A stretch of DNA of 64,000 nucleotides from Halothermothrix sp. (GTDB lineage: Bacteria; Bacillota; Halanaerobiia; DY22613): the NCBI GenBank assembly GCA_016841825.1, contig JAENYK010000013.1:70739-134738 (forward strand). The letters are read 5' to 3'. Every line of letters begins with the position of its first letter. The first letter of the stretch is position 1. This document shows, piece after piece, positions 26,302 to 35,290 of this stretch. Position numbers and translations under genes: made by a program. The notes below the pieces were generated by a model that made no database searches, was not told where the DNA came from, and worked only from the letters and a program-made list of their open reading frames with translations.

Positions 26302-27513
26302 TTACCTGGCGGCTGTAGTACCAAAAACTTCTTTATTCTTACGCAGTTCTTCAATCAATTTCGGAACTACAGTGTATACATCCCCAACAATCCCATAGTC
26401 TGCTACCTGAAAGATAGGAGCATTAGCGTCTTTATTAATTGCAACAATCATCTTCGAGTTAGTCATCCCAGCCAAATGCTGAATAGCTCCTGAGATGCCA
26501 CAGGCAATATATAAATCTGGCTGTACAGTTTTACCGGTCTGCCCTACCTGATGATCATGGCAGATCCATCCATTATCCACACAACCACGGGAAGATCCTA
26601 CCTGTGCACCCATAATTTCGGCTAATTCCTCTAGTAATTTAAATCCATCCGCCTTCTTCAAACCTCGTCCACCAGAGACAATTATCCTGGCTTCTTCCAG
26701 ATTTACCTGCTGCTTAGCAGCTTTCACAACCTCCTGGACCTGGGCTTTAATCGCTAACTCTGCCAGATTTGGATCGAATTTAATTACTTCTCCCTGACGT
26801 TGATTATCTACTTCTGCTTTGACCATCACTCCCGGACGTACAGTAGCCATCTGTGGTCGATGATTAGGACAGACTATTGTGGCCATTAAATTACCTCCAA
26901 AGGCCGGGCGTGTCTGGAGAAGTACTCCCTTCTCCTGATCAATGGCTAATTCTGTACAATCAGCTGTCAATCCTGTTCCTAATCTTGCAGAAAGACGAGG
27001 AGCCAGGTCACGACCGTTATGAGTGGCACCAATTAACAGAATCTCTGGTTTCTCCTGTTGAACCAATTTTTCTAATATAGCTACATATGACTCTGTATTA
27101 TAATTATTTAGTTGCGAATCTTCAATCAAATAAACCTTGTCTGCCCCATAAGCAATCAGTTCCCCAGTCAGTTTTTCTACCTCATCACCTAACAGAACTG
27201 CAGATAAGCTTCTTCCCAATGAATCAGCCAATTTTCGGCCTTCACTAACCAATTCCAGAGCAACTTTTAATAATTGTCGATCACGCTGTTCTACAATTAC
27301 CCATACTCCTAAATAGTCCTGATTATTGTTAATTTGCTTTTTCTTCTCCAATTTGATCGCCTCAACTGGACAAATCCGAACACAGGCACCACATAAAGTA
27401 CAGCTTTCGCAAACAACAACCCGATCTCCATCCATTTTTAACGCATCAAATGGACATTTCTCTATACAAACACCACAGCCAATACACTGTTCATGAAGAA
27501 TTTGCAAAGCCAT
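26302..27513 (-). CDS. etfA: Electron transfer flavoprotein alpha subunit with N-terminal ferredoxin domain
   Basis: 403 aa. The first 55 residues form a two-cluster ferredoxin (CIGCGVCIEKCPFDAL and CTLCGACVRICPVEAI, both CxxCxxCxxxCP). The rest is the ETF alpha chain, with the FAD-binding C-terminal domain showing RIIVSGGRGLKK, GSSRGCVDNGW, QVGQTGKTVQPDLYIACGISGAIQH and KDANAPIFQVADYGIVGD. It forms a heterodimer with EtfB and passes electrons to or from the acyl-CoA dehydrogenase encoded upstream. The fused ferredoxin, seen in a subset of anaerobes, offers a path to ferredoxin or another iron-sulfur partner. The start follows GGGGGGAGATAAG, 12 bases after etfB. Confidence 0.96.
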   Translation of the reverse strand: MALQILHEQCIGCGVCIEKCPFDALKMDGDRVVVCESCTLCGACVRICPVEAIKLEKKKQINNNQDYLGVWVIVEQRDRQLLKVALELVSEGRKLADSLGRSLSAVLLGDEVEKLTGELIAYGADKVYLIEDSQLNNYNTESYVAILEKLVQQEKPEILLIGATHNGRDLAPRLSARLGTGLTADCTELAIDQEKGVLLQTRPAFGGNLMATIVCPNHRPQMATVRPGVMVKAEVDNQRQGEVIKFDPNLAELAIKAQVQEVVKAAKQQVNLEEARIIVSGGRGLKKADGFKLLEELAEIMGAQVGSSRGCVDNGWICHDHQVGQTGKTVQPDLYIACGISGAIQHLAGMTNSKMIVAINKDANAPIFQVADYGIVGDVYTVVPKLIEELRKNKEVFGTTAAR

Positions 27514-27525
27514 CTTATCTCCCCC

Positions 27526-28311
27526 CTATACTAGATTTTTAGCTTTCAACTTCCCAACTAAAGTACCCACAACTTGATCTAAATCTCCATGCAAAATCTC
27601 TGCGGATCTGTCGTTGGTTGGGGTAAAAGTTTTCACAACCTGAGTTGGAGAACCATCTAACCCCAGACGGGCTTTATCCACGTTCAGATCAGCCGCTGTC
27701 CAGAATGTGATTTCATGCTTACGAAATGCATCGACAATCCCTTTAGCAGAGGGATATCTGGGTTCATTCAACTCTCCAATCACCGTCAATAATACAGGCA
27801 GAGGGGATTTAACTACTGCATAACCATCTTCCAGAGCTTTTTGAACTATTATTGTTGATCCATTAACTTTAATATCCCTGACATAAGTGATCTGTGGGAT
27901 ATTTAAGTGTTCAGCCAATTCGGGTCCCACCTGTGCTGTATCACCATCTATTGCCTGACGACCACAGAAAATCAGATCATATTTCCCGATTTTCTCAATA
28001 GCTCTGGCCAGAGTGTATGATGTAGCCAGAGTGTCCGAACCAGCAAAAGCTCTATCACTTAGTAAAATTGCTTCATCTGCTCCCATCGCCAGAGCTTCCT
28101 TAAGAGCCACCTCTGCTTGTGGAGGTCCCATTGAGAGCACTGTTACCTTACCTTGATATGCTTCTTTTAAACGCAATGCAGCTTCCAGAGCATTTTTATC
28201 TTCAGGATTTATGATAGAAGGAATTCCGTCGCGAATTAGCGTTCCTTTTTTCGGATCTATCTTAACCTCATTTGTATCAGGAACCTGTTTAACACACACG
28301 ATAATATCCAT
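27526..28311 (-). CDS. etfB: Electron transfer flavoprotein beta subunit
   Basis: 261 aa from MDIIVCVKQVPD; AAGGAGGTAAAAACT lies directly ahead of this ATG, and an upstream in-frame ATG would swallow that ribosome binding site. ETF-beta landmarks are KQVPDTNEVKIDPKKGTLIRDG, SMGPPQAEVALKEALAMGADEAILLSD, FCGRQAIDGDTAQVGPELAEHL and LPVLLTVIGELNEPRYPSAKGI. It forms the nucleotide-binding half of EtfAB. It is co-transcribed with the acyl-CoA dehydrogenase gene upstream (90-base gap) and etfA downstream (12 bases). Confidence 0.97.
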   Translation of the reverse strand: MDIIVCVKQVPDTNEVKIDPKKGTLIRDGIPSIINPEDKNALEAALRLKEAYQGKVTVLSMGPPQAEVALKEALAMGADEAILLSDRAFAGSDTLATSYTLARAIEKIGKYDLIFCGRQAIDGDTAQVGPELAEHLNIPQITYVRDIKVNGSTIIVQKALEDGYAVVKSPLPVLLTVIGELNEPRYPSAKGIVDAFRKHEITFWTAADLNVDKARLGLDGSPTQVVKTFTPTNDRSAEILHGDLDQVVGTLVGKLKAKNLV

Positions 28312-28401
28312 AGTTTTTACCTCCTTTTGCTCCATTGATACTCGGAGTCAAACAATTTGTATCCTCTTCAAACACATCGTATAGCATACGCTCGCCTAAT
28401 T

Positions 28402-29541
28402 TTATTTAATTATGCTACTAGCAATTACCATTTTTTGAACTTCAGTGGTTCCTTCGTAAATTTCGGTTATTTTGGCATCTCTCATTAATCTTTCCACAGG
28501 ATATTCTTTTGTATAACCATATCCACCATGCAGTTGAATAGCTTTTACAGTAACATCCATAGCAGCTTCTGAAGCATAGTACTTTGCCATTGCAGCCGCC
28601 GCAGAGTAATTTTCACCACGATCTTTCATATCTGCTGCCCGATAGGTTAATAACCTTGCTGCTTCAACTTTAGTTGCCATCTCCGCCAGTGTAAATTGAA
28701 TAGCCTGAAATTTACTGATTGGACGACCAAACTGTTTACGTTCCTGCACATATTGGATTGTCTCATCTAAAGCTCGTTGAGCTATCCCCAGTGCCTGTGC
28801 AGCAATACCAATTCTACCACCATCTAAAGTAGACATAGCAATTTTAAAGCCCTTTCCTTCTTGACCAAGAATATTCTCCTGCGGAACACGACAGTTTTCA
28901 AAAATTAACTCTCTGGTATCAGAAGCTCTAATACCCAGTTTATCTTCTTTCTTTCCAAGGCTAAAACCAGGAGTGCCTTTTTCGACAATAAAAGCACTGA
29001 TTCCTCGAGTTCCCTTACTTCTATCCGTCATCGCCATCACTACAAAAATGTCAGCTTCTCCGGCATTGGTAATAAAAATCTTACTCCCATCTAGTACATA
29101 GTCATCCTTATCTAAAATAGCAACAGTCTGTTGAGAAGCAGCATCAGTTCCCGCATTAGGTTCGGTGAGAGCAAAAGCTCCAAGTTTTTCACCTTTTAAC
29201 AAAGGAACCAGATATTTTTGTTTTTGTTCTTCTGTGCCAAAAGCATATAAAGGATAACAAGCCAATGAAGTGTGGGCTGAACAGATTACTCCTGTAGTAG
29301 CACAGGCTCTCGACAGTTCTTCAACCGTTATTGCATAACTCAAATGGTCTCCACCCGCACCACCATATTCCTGTGGAAACGGGATACCTAATAAGCCCAG
29401 TTTAACCATCTTCTCAACATTAACTCTGGGAAATTCACAGGTCTGATCAATCTCTGCTGCTAATGGAGCTATCTCTTTTTCTGCAAATTCTCTCACAACT
29501 TTACGGATCATCTCTTGTTCGGGTGTCAATGAGAATCTCAT
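28402..29541 (-). CDS. Acyl-CoA dehydrogenase (short-chain/butyryl-CoA type)
   Basis: 379 aa from [12 protein letters not shown] (GGGGGAATATGTA upstream; a longer in-frame start has no site). It oxidises acyl-CoA or reduces enoyl-CoA with FAD and exchanges electrons with EtfAB. The three domains and signatures are present: [35 protein letters not shown] (flavin-binding), [20 protein letters not shown], and [34 protein letters not shown], with the catalytic glutamate in IYEGT. The etfBA linkage and MaoC-type hydratase point to butyrate-type or short-chain acyl metabolism. Whether it bifurcates electrons cannot be read from the sequence. Confidence 0.95.
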   Translation of the reverse strand: MRFSLTPEQEMIRKVVREFAEKEIAPLAAEIDQTCEFPRVNVEKMVKLGLLGIPFPQEYGGAGGDHLSYAITVEELSRACATTGVICSAHTSLACYPLYAFGTEEQKQKYLVPLLKGEKLGAFALTEPNAGTDAASQQTVAILDKDDYVLDGSKIFITNAGEADIFVVMAMTDRSKGTRGISAFIVEKGTPGFSLGKKEDKLGIRASDTRELIFENCRVPQENILGQEGKGFKIAMSTLDGGRIGIAAQALGIAQRALDETIQYVQERKQFGRPISKFQAIQFTLAEMATKVEAARLLTYRAADMKDRGENYSAAAAMAKYYASEAAMDVTVKAIQLHGGYGYTKEYPVERLMRDAKITEIYEGTTEVQKMVIASSIIK

Positions 29542-29667
29542 TACATATTCCCCCTTTGTGCATTTTTTCACGTTTATATATAATTAAAAAATACTTATAA
29601 ACAATACTACTATTAAATAAATTTTGCTGGTTTAAGTTATCTTTCAGGATACTGTAATAACATTAGA

Positions 29668-30087
29668 TCACTTTCTTGGTGGAGACACTAGAGCTTCACC
29701 ATCAACTACAATCTTACCATCTTGATTAATACAGGTTGTCTTCAAGCGAATACGCTTTTTCTCTTCTAGCTTCTCAATTACCTCCACCTCAGCGGTAATG
29801 GTATCACCAAAATATACCGGGACTAAAAATGATAGATTTTGTTTCATATAAATTGTTCCTGGCCCTGGTAAATTCATCCCCAAAACCGTGGAGATTAAAC
29901 TAGATACTAACATTCCATGTGCAATTCTTTTTTTGAAAAAAGTCTCATTAGCATAAATCTCGTTAATATGAGCCGGATTTTGATCTGCAGTGATACCTGC
30001 AAAGGAGTAAACATCATATTCAGAGATCGTCTTTGTAAAAGAAGCCTTTTCACCCATTACTAATTCATCATAGGATTTACCTAACAT
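29668..30087 (-). CDS. MaoC-like (R)-specific enoyl-CoA hydratase
   Basis: 139 aa single hot-dog domain. The hydratase-2 motif is complete: AGITADQNPAHINEIYANETFFKKRIAHGMLVSSL, with the Asp/His pair in the D-x-NP-x-H pattern and the following GPGTIYMKQNLSFLVPVYFGDTITAEVEV. It interconverts trans-2-enoyl-CoA and (R)-3-hydroxyacyl-CoA. The start follows GAGAGGAGAATGAACAA. It lies 126 bases upstream of the acyl-CoA dehydrogenase gene on the same strand, probably first gene of the acd-etfBA transcript. No crotonase, thiolase or 3-hydroxyacyl-CoA dehydrogenase is adjacent, so the pathway is incomplete here. Confidence 0.92.
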   Translation of the reverse strand: MLGKSYDELVMGEKASFTKTISEYDVYSFAGITADQNPAHINEIYANETFFKKRIAHGMLVSSLISTVLGMNLPGPGTIYMKQNLSFLVPVYFGDTITAEVEVIEKLEEKKRIRLKTTCINQDGKIVVDGEALVSPPRK

Positions 30088-30627
30088 TTGTTCATTCTCC
30101 TCTCTGTCAATTATTCTTTCAACTAAGACTGACAGTTCCTGAGAGAATCCTGTACATAAAACTTTAACCAGCTAATGCTTAAACAATTTCTGTATCTTCA
30201 TCATGTCATAGTTTTGTTACACTATAGTTACATTGTTCACAAATGTAGATACAAAAATGGGTTTTTAGGTCTTCTATACAAGCTATTTTCGTGATTATGT
30301 CGCTATTTCCTGCTTATTTTAAAAAATTTTATTTTAATTAGTTGTGAAATATTTCGCAATTATCTGACTCTTTTGATAAATTACTATTAGAAGTATCCAT
30401 ATGCTGTAAATTATTAATCAAAAAAAGCATAATTGGTGATTTGTTATTCTCGAAATGACTACCTCTAATCAATGTTCCAGATATTAAATGTAGCAATTTT
30501 CATATATAATCATGCCTTCTCTAAACATTGTCAGTTTCTATCCTAAAAAATATTTTTTTGCATGTTTATTTTGTTGTACTCATAATAACATATTTCCACA
30601 ATCCAGCAAAATTAAAGTTACCTTAGC
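30088..30627. other. Gene-free divergent intergenic region
   Basis: No coding region seen between the MaoC gene (minus) and the tetR promoter (plus). The only pattern I note is a TGTAAC pair 11 bases apart on the minus strand around 30216-30234, inside a partly symmetric stretch upstream of the MaoC gene, which could be an operator. The stretch from about 30260 to 30600 is AT-rich without obvious stems. Confidence 0.4.
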
Positions 30628-30656
30628 TTGACAAGTAAAAGGAAAATCATTATAAT
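30628..30656 (+). promoter_or_regulatory. Consensus sigma-A promoter of the tetR/ABC island
   Basis: TTGACA at 30628-30633 and TATAAT at 30651-30656 with exactly 17 bases between them, both perfect matches. The start point should be near 30663, about 60 bases ahead of the tetR start codon. Confidence 0.92.
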
Positions 30657-30662
30657 TAATAT

Positions 30663-30705
30663 GACCATTATTTATATAATAGTCACTTAATAATATATAA
30701 TAGTC
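30663..30705 (+). promoter_or_regulatory. Putative TetR operator: imperfect palindrome plus direct repeat
   Basis: A 22-bp imperfect palindrome, GACCATTAT...ATAATAGTC (30663-30684), overlies the predicted transcription start. Its right half, TATATAATAGTC, recurs exactly at 30694-30705, 21 bases (two helical turns) further on. The position is ideal for autorepression by the TetR protein encoded just downstream. Binding is inferred, not shown. Confidence 0.65.
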
Positions 30706-30721
30706 GTAAAGGAGGTGTATT

Positions 30722-31315
30722 ATGTCACCCAAGATTTTTTCACTACAGGAAAGAGAAGAAACAAAAATAAAGATGTTAAATGCAGGATTTACCTTGATTA
30801 AAGAATACGGCATGACCCATGCTTCTGTGGAGAAGGTAACAAAAGCTGTAGGACTTGGAAAAAGCACCTTCTATAACTTTTTTCCTTCCAAAGAGATGTT
30901 TGTTTATGAGATCATCAAATATCAGCGTGACCGGGTCAAACAGTTCTTTATGGACACGCTGAATGGACGAGAAAAGATGACAGTCGTGGAAGCAAAAGAT
31001 TTTTTGAAAAAGATCATCTTCAGTAACGACAGTATTTATCAATACCTTACCGCTGAAGATGAGGCCAGGTTGAAAGCAGCATTACCTCCGGAATTCCGGA
31101 TCGATAATCGTTCAGAAACAGTGGTTATGAACAATCTATTAGATCATATCGAAGACGTTCGCAAAGATATTGACTTTAAAGTAGTGGCCAATCTGATTAA
31201 AATTATGGCACTAGCTATGTTTAATCAGGATGTCCTGCATGCAGACGCTCTGAAACGAACCCTCAATCATATATATGAGCTTCTATTCTCCTTCATTTTT
31301 GAAGAAGACGCCTGA
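30722..31315 (+). CDS. TetR/AcrR-family transcriptional regulator
   Basis: 197 aa. The N-terminal 60 residues are a TetR DNA-binding domain (MLNAGFTLIKEYGMTHASVEKVTKAVGLGKSTFYNFFPSKEMFVYEII). The C-terminal ligand domain is helical and not assignable. AAAGGAGGTGTATT precedes the ATG. It is first gene of a plus-strand island that continues into a two-gene ABC exporter, so it most likely represses that exporter and itself through the palindrome over the promoter. The inducer is unknown. The C-terminal codons and stop are part of a terminator hairpin. Confidence 0.93.
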   Translation: MSPKIFSLQEREETKIKMLNAGFTLIKEYGMTHASVEKVTKAVGLGKSTFYNFFPSKEMFVYEIIKYQRDRVKQFFMDTLNGREKMTVVEAKDFLKKIIFSNDSIYQYLTAEDEARLKAALPPEFRIDNRSETVVMNNLLDHIEDVRKDIDFKVVANLIKIMALAMFNQDVLHADALKRTLNHIYELLFSFIFEEDA

Positions 31316-31330
31316 GAAGCGTCTTTTTTA
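31306..31330 (+). terminator. Terminator-like hairpin spanning the tetR stop codon
   Basis: AGACGC-CTGAGAA-GCGTCT followed by TTTTTTA. The stem overlaps the last codons and stop of tetR. It should stop most transcripts before the ABC genes unless readthrough or antitermination occurs. Confidence 0.8.
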
Positions 31331-31337
31331 TAGCTAC

Positions 31338-31362
31338 AAAGTTAGTCTTTTCTAACTTTTTA
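31338..31362 (+). terminator. Second terminator-like hairpin before the ABC genes
   Basis: AAAGTTAG-TCTTTT-CTAACTTT followed by TTAT, lying between the first terminator and the ABC ribosome binding site. It is weaker (AT-rich) than the first. Confidence 0.5.
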
Positions 31363-31389
31363 TAAAAATTTCTGAAAGGAGTTTTACAA

Positions 31390-33201
31390 ATGAACAAAAA
31401 AAACAAGCCTTCTAAAGAAAAAATAGGAGTTTCCCGATTATTAGAACTGGCTGGACCTAAAAAGAAGAAACTTATCTTTGCTTGCCTGTTATCGGTAATT
31501 TCCTCGGCTGCACGCCTGGTTCCCTTCTTCACTATCTATCAAGTGATCCGTGAACTTCTGGCCCATTATAGCTTTGTCGGAGCAGTAGATACAGGGAAAA
31601 TCTACATGCTGACTGCCTACACTTTCGCCGCTGCATTGATTTACGGAGTTTGCGCTTTTGTATCATCGGTGCTGGCTCACAGCTCTGCTTATGATATCAT
31701 CTATGAGCTACGTCTAAAGCTGATGAAAAAACTCTCGCTTATTCCTTCAGGTTATTTTACTGGAACAACCCAGGGAACAATTAAAAAGGTGATTTCCGAT
31801 GATGTAGAACAGATCGAGGTGTTCATCGCTCATCATATCACAGATATTGCTGCAGCAGTGGCTACTCCAATCTTTACACTGATTTATCTTTTTGCCATGG
31901 ATTGGCGATTAACATTAGTGACTTTGATTCCCATCTTCGTTTCCGTCTCGCTATTGGCGAAGGGTTTAAAAAATCCTAAAGGGGCACAGACACAGGTGGA
32001 TATGCACAATGCCAAAGAAAAGATGGAAGGCACTATCGTTGAGTACATTCATGGAATGTCTGTCATCAAGATTTTTAATCGTACATTAAGTGCCTTCAAG
32101 CGTTACGAAGAGGATATTTCTACTTATGTGAACACTGTTGAGCATACTGCAGATCATTTTGCATCTGGCATGGGTGCATACTACGCTTTTTTTGGTGCAC
32201 AACTGTTGTTTCTATTACCTGCCAGTTTGCTCTTAATTCCTACCGCTTCCTCCTATCTTGATTTTCTGCCTCTGATACTTTTGTTCTTTCTTGTAGGTGG
32301 AGGATTAAAAGAACCGATGGAAAACATGATGCAGATGGTAATCCACAGCAAACGAATTACAGAAGGAGTGAACCGCATTGATCAGATTCTAAAACAACCT
32401 GAGCTTTCAGAAATAGGAGATGGAAATCCCCAAACATACGGCATTACCTTTGAAAATGTCTCATTTTCTTATACAGACGACAACCCGCAGGCAATAAAAA
32501 ATGTATCCTTTGATTTGCTTCAGGGAACAATCACCGGGATCGTTGGGCCATCAGGCGGAGGGAAATCTACGCTGGCTCAACTTCTTCTGCGGTTTTATGA
32601 ACCCCAGCAGGGTTGTATAAAGATTGGTGATGTAAACATTCAAGAAATCCCACCTCATCATCTTATGGATCTGGTATCCTATGTGTTTCAAGATTCGTTT
32701 TTGTTTCATGATACCATCGAAAACAATATCCGCATGGGAAACAGGGCAGCAACTCGTGAAGCAGTAATAATTGCAGCAAAAAACGCAGAAATCCATGAGG
32801 TAATCATGGCACTACCCCAAAGATATGACACGGTTATTGGGGAAAAAGATACTTATCTTTCTGGCGGTGAGAAGCAGCGAATTGCCATCGCCAGAATCTT
32901 CCTCAAGGATACCCCGATTGTAATCCTCGATGAGGCTACTGCCTATGCTGATGCAGAGAATGAGACCAAAATCCAACAGGCCTTCGCTCGACTTGCTCTA
33001 AATAAAACAGTGCTGATCATCGCCCATAGATTGAGAACAGTGGAGAATGCAGATCAGATTATTGTCCTTGAAGACGGACGGCTATTGGAGATGGGGACTC
33101 ATGAAAAATTGCTGCGGGATTGTCCACAATACCAAAATATGATTGCCGCCAATGAGCGACGAGATCGTTGGACCCTTCGGAAAGGAGTGACAATAGCATG
33201 A
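31390..33201 (+). CDS. ABC exporter, fused permease and ATPase, first half of a heterodimer
   Basis: 603 aa. Six membrane segments fill about residues 25-310, followed by an ATPase domain (about 350-590): Walker A GPSGGGKST, Q-loop FQDSF, signature LSGGEKQRIAIARIF, Walker B VILDEATAYAD and H-loop IIAHRL. The catalytic glutamate is present. The D-loop reads AYAD rather than SALD. It overlaps the next ABC gene by ATGA, so the two are coupled and should form a heterodimeric type IV exporter, exporting a drug, peptide or siderophore-like compound. Base composition looks richer in G+C than the flanking genes, suggesting horizontal transfer. Confidence 0.94.
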   Translation: MNKKNKPSKEKIGVSRLLELAGPKKKKLIFACLLSVISSAARLVPFFTIYQVIRELLAHYSFVGAVDTGKIYMLTAYTFAAALIYGVCAFVSSVLAHSSAYDIIYELRLKLMKKLSLIPSGYFTGTTQGTIKKVISDDVEQIEVFIAHHITDIAAAVATPIFTLIYLFAMDWRLTLVTLIPIFVSVSLLAKGLKNPKGAQTQVDMHNAKEKMEGTIVEYIHGMSVIKIFNRTLSAFKRYEEDISTYVNTVEHTADHFASGMGAYYAFFGAQLLFLLPASLLLIPTASSYLDFLPLILLFFLVGGGLKEPMENMMQMVIHSKRITEGVNRIDQILKQPELSEIGDGNPQTYGITFENVSFSYTDDNPQAIKNVSFDLLQGTITGIVGPSGGGKSTLAQLLLRFYEPQQGCIKIGDVNIQEIPPHHLMDLVSYVFQDSFLFHDTIENNIRMGNRAATREAVIIAAKNAEIHEVIMALPQRYDTVIGEKDTYLSGGEKQRIAIARIFLKDTPIVILDEATAYADAENETKIQQAFARLALNKTVLIIAHRLRTVENADQIIVLEDGRLLEMGTHEKLLRDCPQYQNMIAANERRDRWTLRKGVTIA

Positions 33202-34964
33202 ACAGATTCAAGACCTGGTTTCAAACTGTTACCTTTGGGGAGACCAAAAAATATATCTGGCTAACTCTCTGGAATTTTCTCGATAGTTTTGTGGTTACCA
33301 TTCCTTATGCAGTGATGTTAATCGCCATCTACTTGCTGTTAATTCCACTAGCGGAATTTAACAAGCCCCTCCCCATGAACCGATTGTGGATACTCTGCGG
33401 TATCCTATTTGTTCAGCTGATCGTATACTTTTTCATTCGCAAGAAAACCTATATCTCCATCTGCGTTGGATTTGCAGAGACGACCAAACGCGCTCGAATC
33501 TCCATGGGTGAACATTTAAGACGATTATCTATGGGCTTTTTCGGACGCCGGGATGCAGGAGATCTTTCAACAGTGCTGCTGCGCGACTATACTGAAGTGG
33601 AGAACCTGACTTCCGGACTCATCCCCCAGGTTTCTGTAATCCTGGTACGTCTAACCCTGGCTCTTATCTTTCTTTCTGCCTTAGATTGGCGCATGATGTT
33701 AGCAATAATTCTAGTGATTCCGCTGGCACTACCTTTCGCACTAATCAGTTATCAGAAAATGGGCCAGATAAGCCACGAGCTGCTTACCGCACAACAGGCA
33801 GCGGCATCGGGAATTCTCGAATACGTAGGTGGTATCCAGACCCTTAAGGCATTTAACATGGCAGGGGAACAATTTATAACGTTAAAAAATTCCTTCACCA
33901 GTCAACATAAACATTCTGTGGGTCTAGAGCTTGCAGCAGCTCCTGTGGGCATGATTGGTCGTTTTGTCCTTAATTGCGGTATTGGTGTAGTAATGTTAGT
34001 AGGAGCCTGGTTACTGACAAAGGGCGAACTATCACCTTTTTACTACATTGCTTTTCTTCTGCTCTCGTTAAACATCTATGAGCCGGTGATGATCTTTTTC
34101 GGCTTCATTGCCAATTTTGCACGCACTAACCGATCAGCTACACGGATTAACGAACTGAAAAATGAACAGTCTCTACCCGAACCTCTGCAGAGCAGTACAC
34201 CGAAAAGCATGGATCTTGTATTCAACAACGTCTCCTTCTCCTATGGTAATCAAGAGGTGCTGCACAATATCTCTCTACGGTTTCCAGAAAATAGGGTTAC
34301 AGCTCTGGTCGGACCTTCTGGTTCGGGAAAATCCACCATAACCAGGCTGGCCGCCCGTTTCTGGGATACAAATAACGGAGAGATTACACTGGGCGGTGTC
34401 TCAATCAAAAAGATGACATCCGACGAATTGCTGACCCACATCAGTATGGTATTTCAGGATGTATACCTATTTCATGATACGATCGAATCCAATATCCGCA
34501 TGGGAAAACCAGAGACGACAATGGACGAAATTATAGCAGCTGCCAAAACAGCTGCCTGCCACAATTTTATCTCTGGATTACCAAACGGCTACCAGACTAT
34601 TGTCGGTGAAGGGGGCTCTACACTATCAGGCGGGGAAAAACAACGCATCTCAATTGCCCGGGCGTTACTGAAAAATGCACCTATTGTCCTGCTAGACGAA
34701 GCAACGGCTTCCCTCGACCCACAAAATGAAGTTCTGATCCAGCAGGCCATCAGTGCCCTTGTCGCCGAAAAGACAGTGATCGTTATTGCCCACAGACTGC
34801 AATCGATCTGCAATGCTGATCAGATTATTGTCTTAGATGATGGCATGGTAAAGGAGACAGGTAACCATGAAGAACTTTTGAAGAAAAACGGTCTGTATGC
34901 CTGGCTGTGGAGAGAACAGAACAAAGCCGGAAACTGGAGAATTACCTCGACTTGTAAGAATTAG
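33198..34964 (+). CDS. ABC exporter, fused permease and ATPase, second half of a heterodimer
   Basis: 588 aa from MNRFKTWFQTV; this ATG overlaps the previous stop (ATGA) and follows GGAAAGGAGTGACAATAGC, so the longer in-frame start is rejected. It has six transmembrane segments, then Walker A GPSGSGKST, FQDVY, LSGGEKQRISIARALL, VLLDEATASLD and IIAHRL, all intact. Both nucleotide sites of the pair therefore look functional, unlike many heterodimeric exporters with one degenerate site. Its substrate is unknown; the TetR gene and adjoining metal-transporter remnants suggest an acquired accessory island. Confidence 0.94.
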   Translation: MNRFKTWFQTVTFGETKKYIWLTLWNFLDSFVVTIPYAVMLIAIYLLLIPLAEFNKPLPMNRLWILCGILFVQLIVYFFIRKKTYISICVGFAETTKRARISMGEHLRRLSMGFFGRRDAGDLSTVLLRDYTEVENLTSGLIPQVSVILVRLTLALIFLSALDWRMMLAIILVIPLALPFALISYQKMGQISHELLTAQQAAASGILEYVGGIQTLKAFNMAGEQFITLKNSFTSQHKHSVGLELAAAPVGMIGRFVLNCGIGVVMLVGAWLLTKGELSPFYYIAFLLLSLNIYEPVMIFFGFIANFARTNRSATRINELKNEQSLPEPLQSSTPKSMDLVFNNVSFSYGNQEVLHNISLRFPENRVTALVGPSGSGKSTITRLAARFWDTNNGEITLGGVSIKKMTSDELLTHISMVFQDVYLFHDTIESNIRMGKPETTMDEIIAAAKTAACHNFISGLPNGYQTIVGEGGSTLSGGEKQRISIARALLKNAPIVLLDEATASLDPQNEVLIQQAISALVAEKTVIVIAHRLQSICNADQIIVLDDGMVKETGNHEELLKKNGLYAWLWREQNKAGNWRITSTCKN

Positions 34965-35005
34965 GATAGGCTTATTTTAACTTCCAGATGCTCCTCAATA
35001 GAATT

Positions 35006-35155
35006 ATGAACAGTGATAAATCCATTAATTTTGGCGGAGTAACACTGATTAATCTGCATTTGATTGCCAGTGACCCGGTGAAAGAGGTGTTTCATGAAGA
35101 AAATCTACAAAAAACTTATCATAGTTTTACCACTCTATTAAGGAGTGTAGTATGA
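35006..35155 (+). pseudogene. C-terminal fragment of a metal (Mn/Zn-type) ABC transporter ATPase
   Basis: A 49-codon frame gives ...LINLHLIASDPVKEVF, then HEENLQKTY and a short LL-ending tail. This is the characteristic end of MntB/ZnuC-like ATPases, which usually read LLNxxLIAxGPxEEVFTEENLxKTYG. All catalytic motifs upstream are missing. The ATG here is internal to the original gene. The stop overlaps the region of the permease remnant start, as in intact metal-transport operons. Confidence 0.7.
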
Positions 35156-35156
35156 T

Positions 35157-35290
35157 ATGAACAGCATTCTGGCTTTAGTTCAAGGTTATACCTTTCAACT
35201 GTTGCCCTGGGCTTTGTGCTTCAGGGACTGATCAGTGGAGTAATGGGCAGATTGCCAGTATTCACAATTGATAGATTATTTTTAAAATAA
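35157..35290 (+). pseudogene. Frameshifted N-terminal remnant of a metal ABC transporter permease
   Basis: The frame from ATG 35157 reads MNSILALVQGYTFQ and then drifts to a stop at 35229. Shifting by one base at about 35199 restores TVALGFVLQGLISGVMG, the expected continuation of SitC/MntC/ZnuB-type permeases (YTFQTVALGxxLxGLISGVxG). One A appears to be lost from a short A run. After VMG the match ends and the frame stops at 35290, so the other roughly 230 residues are gone. Confidence 0.72.
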
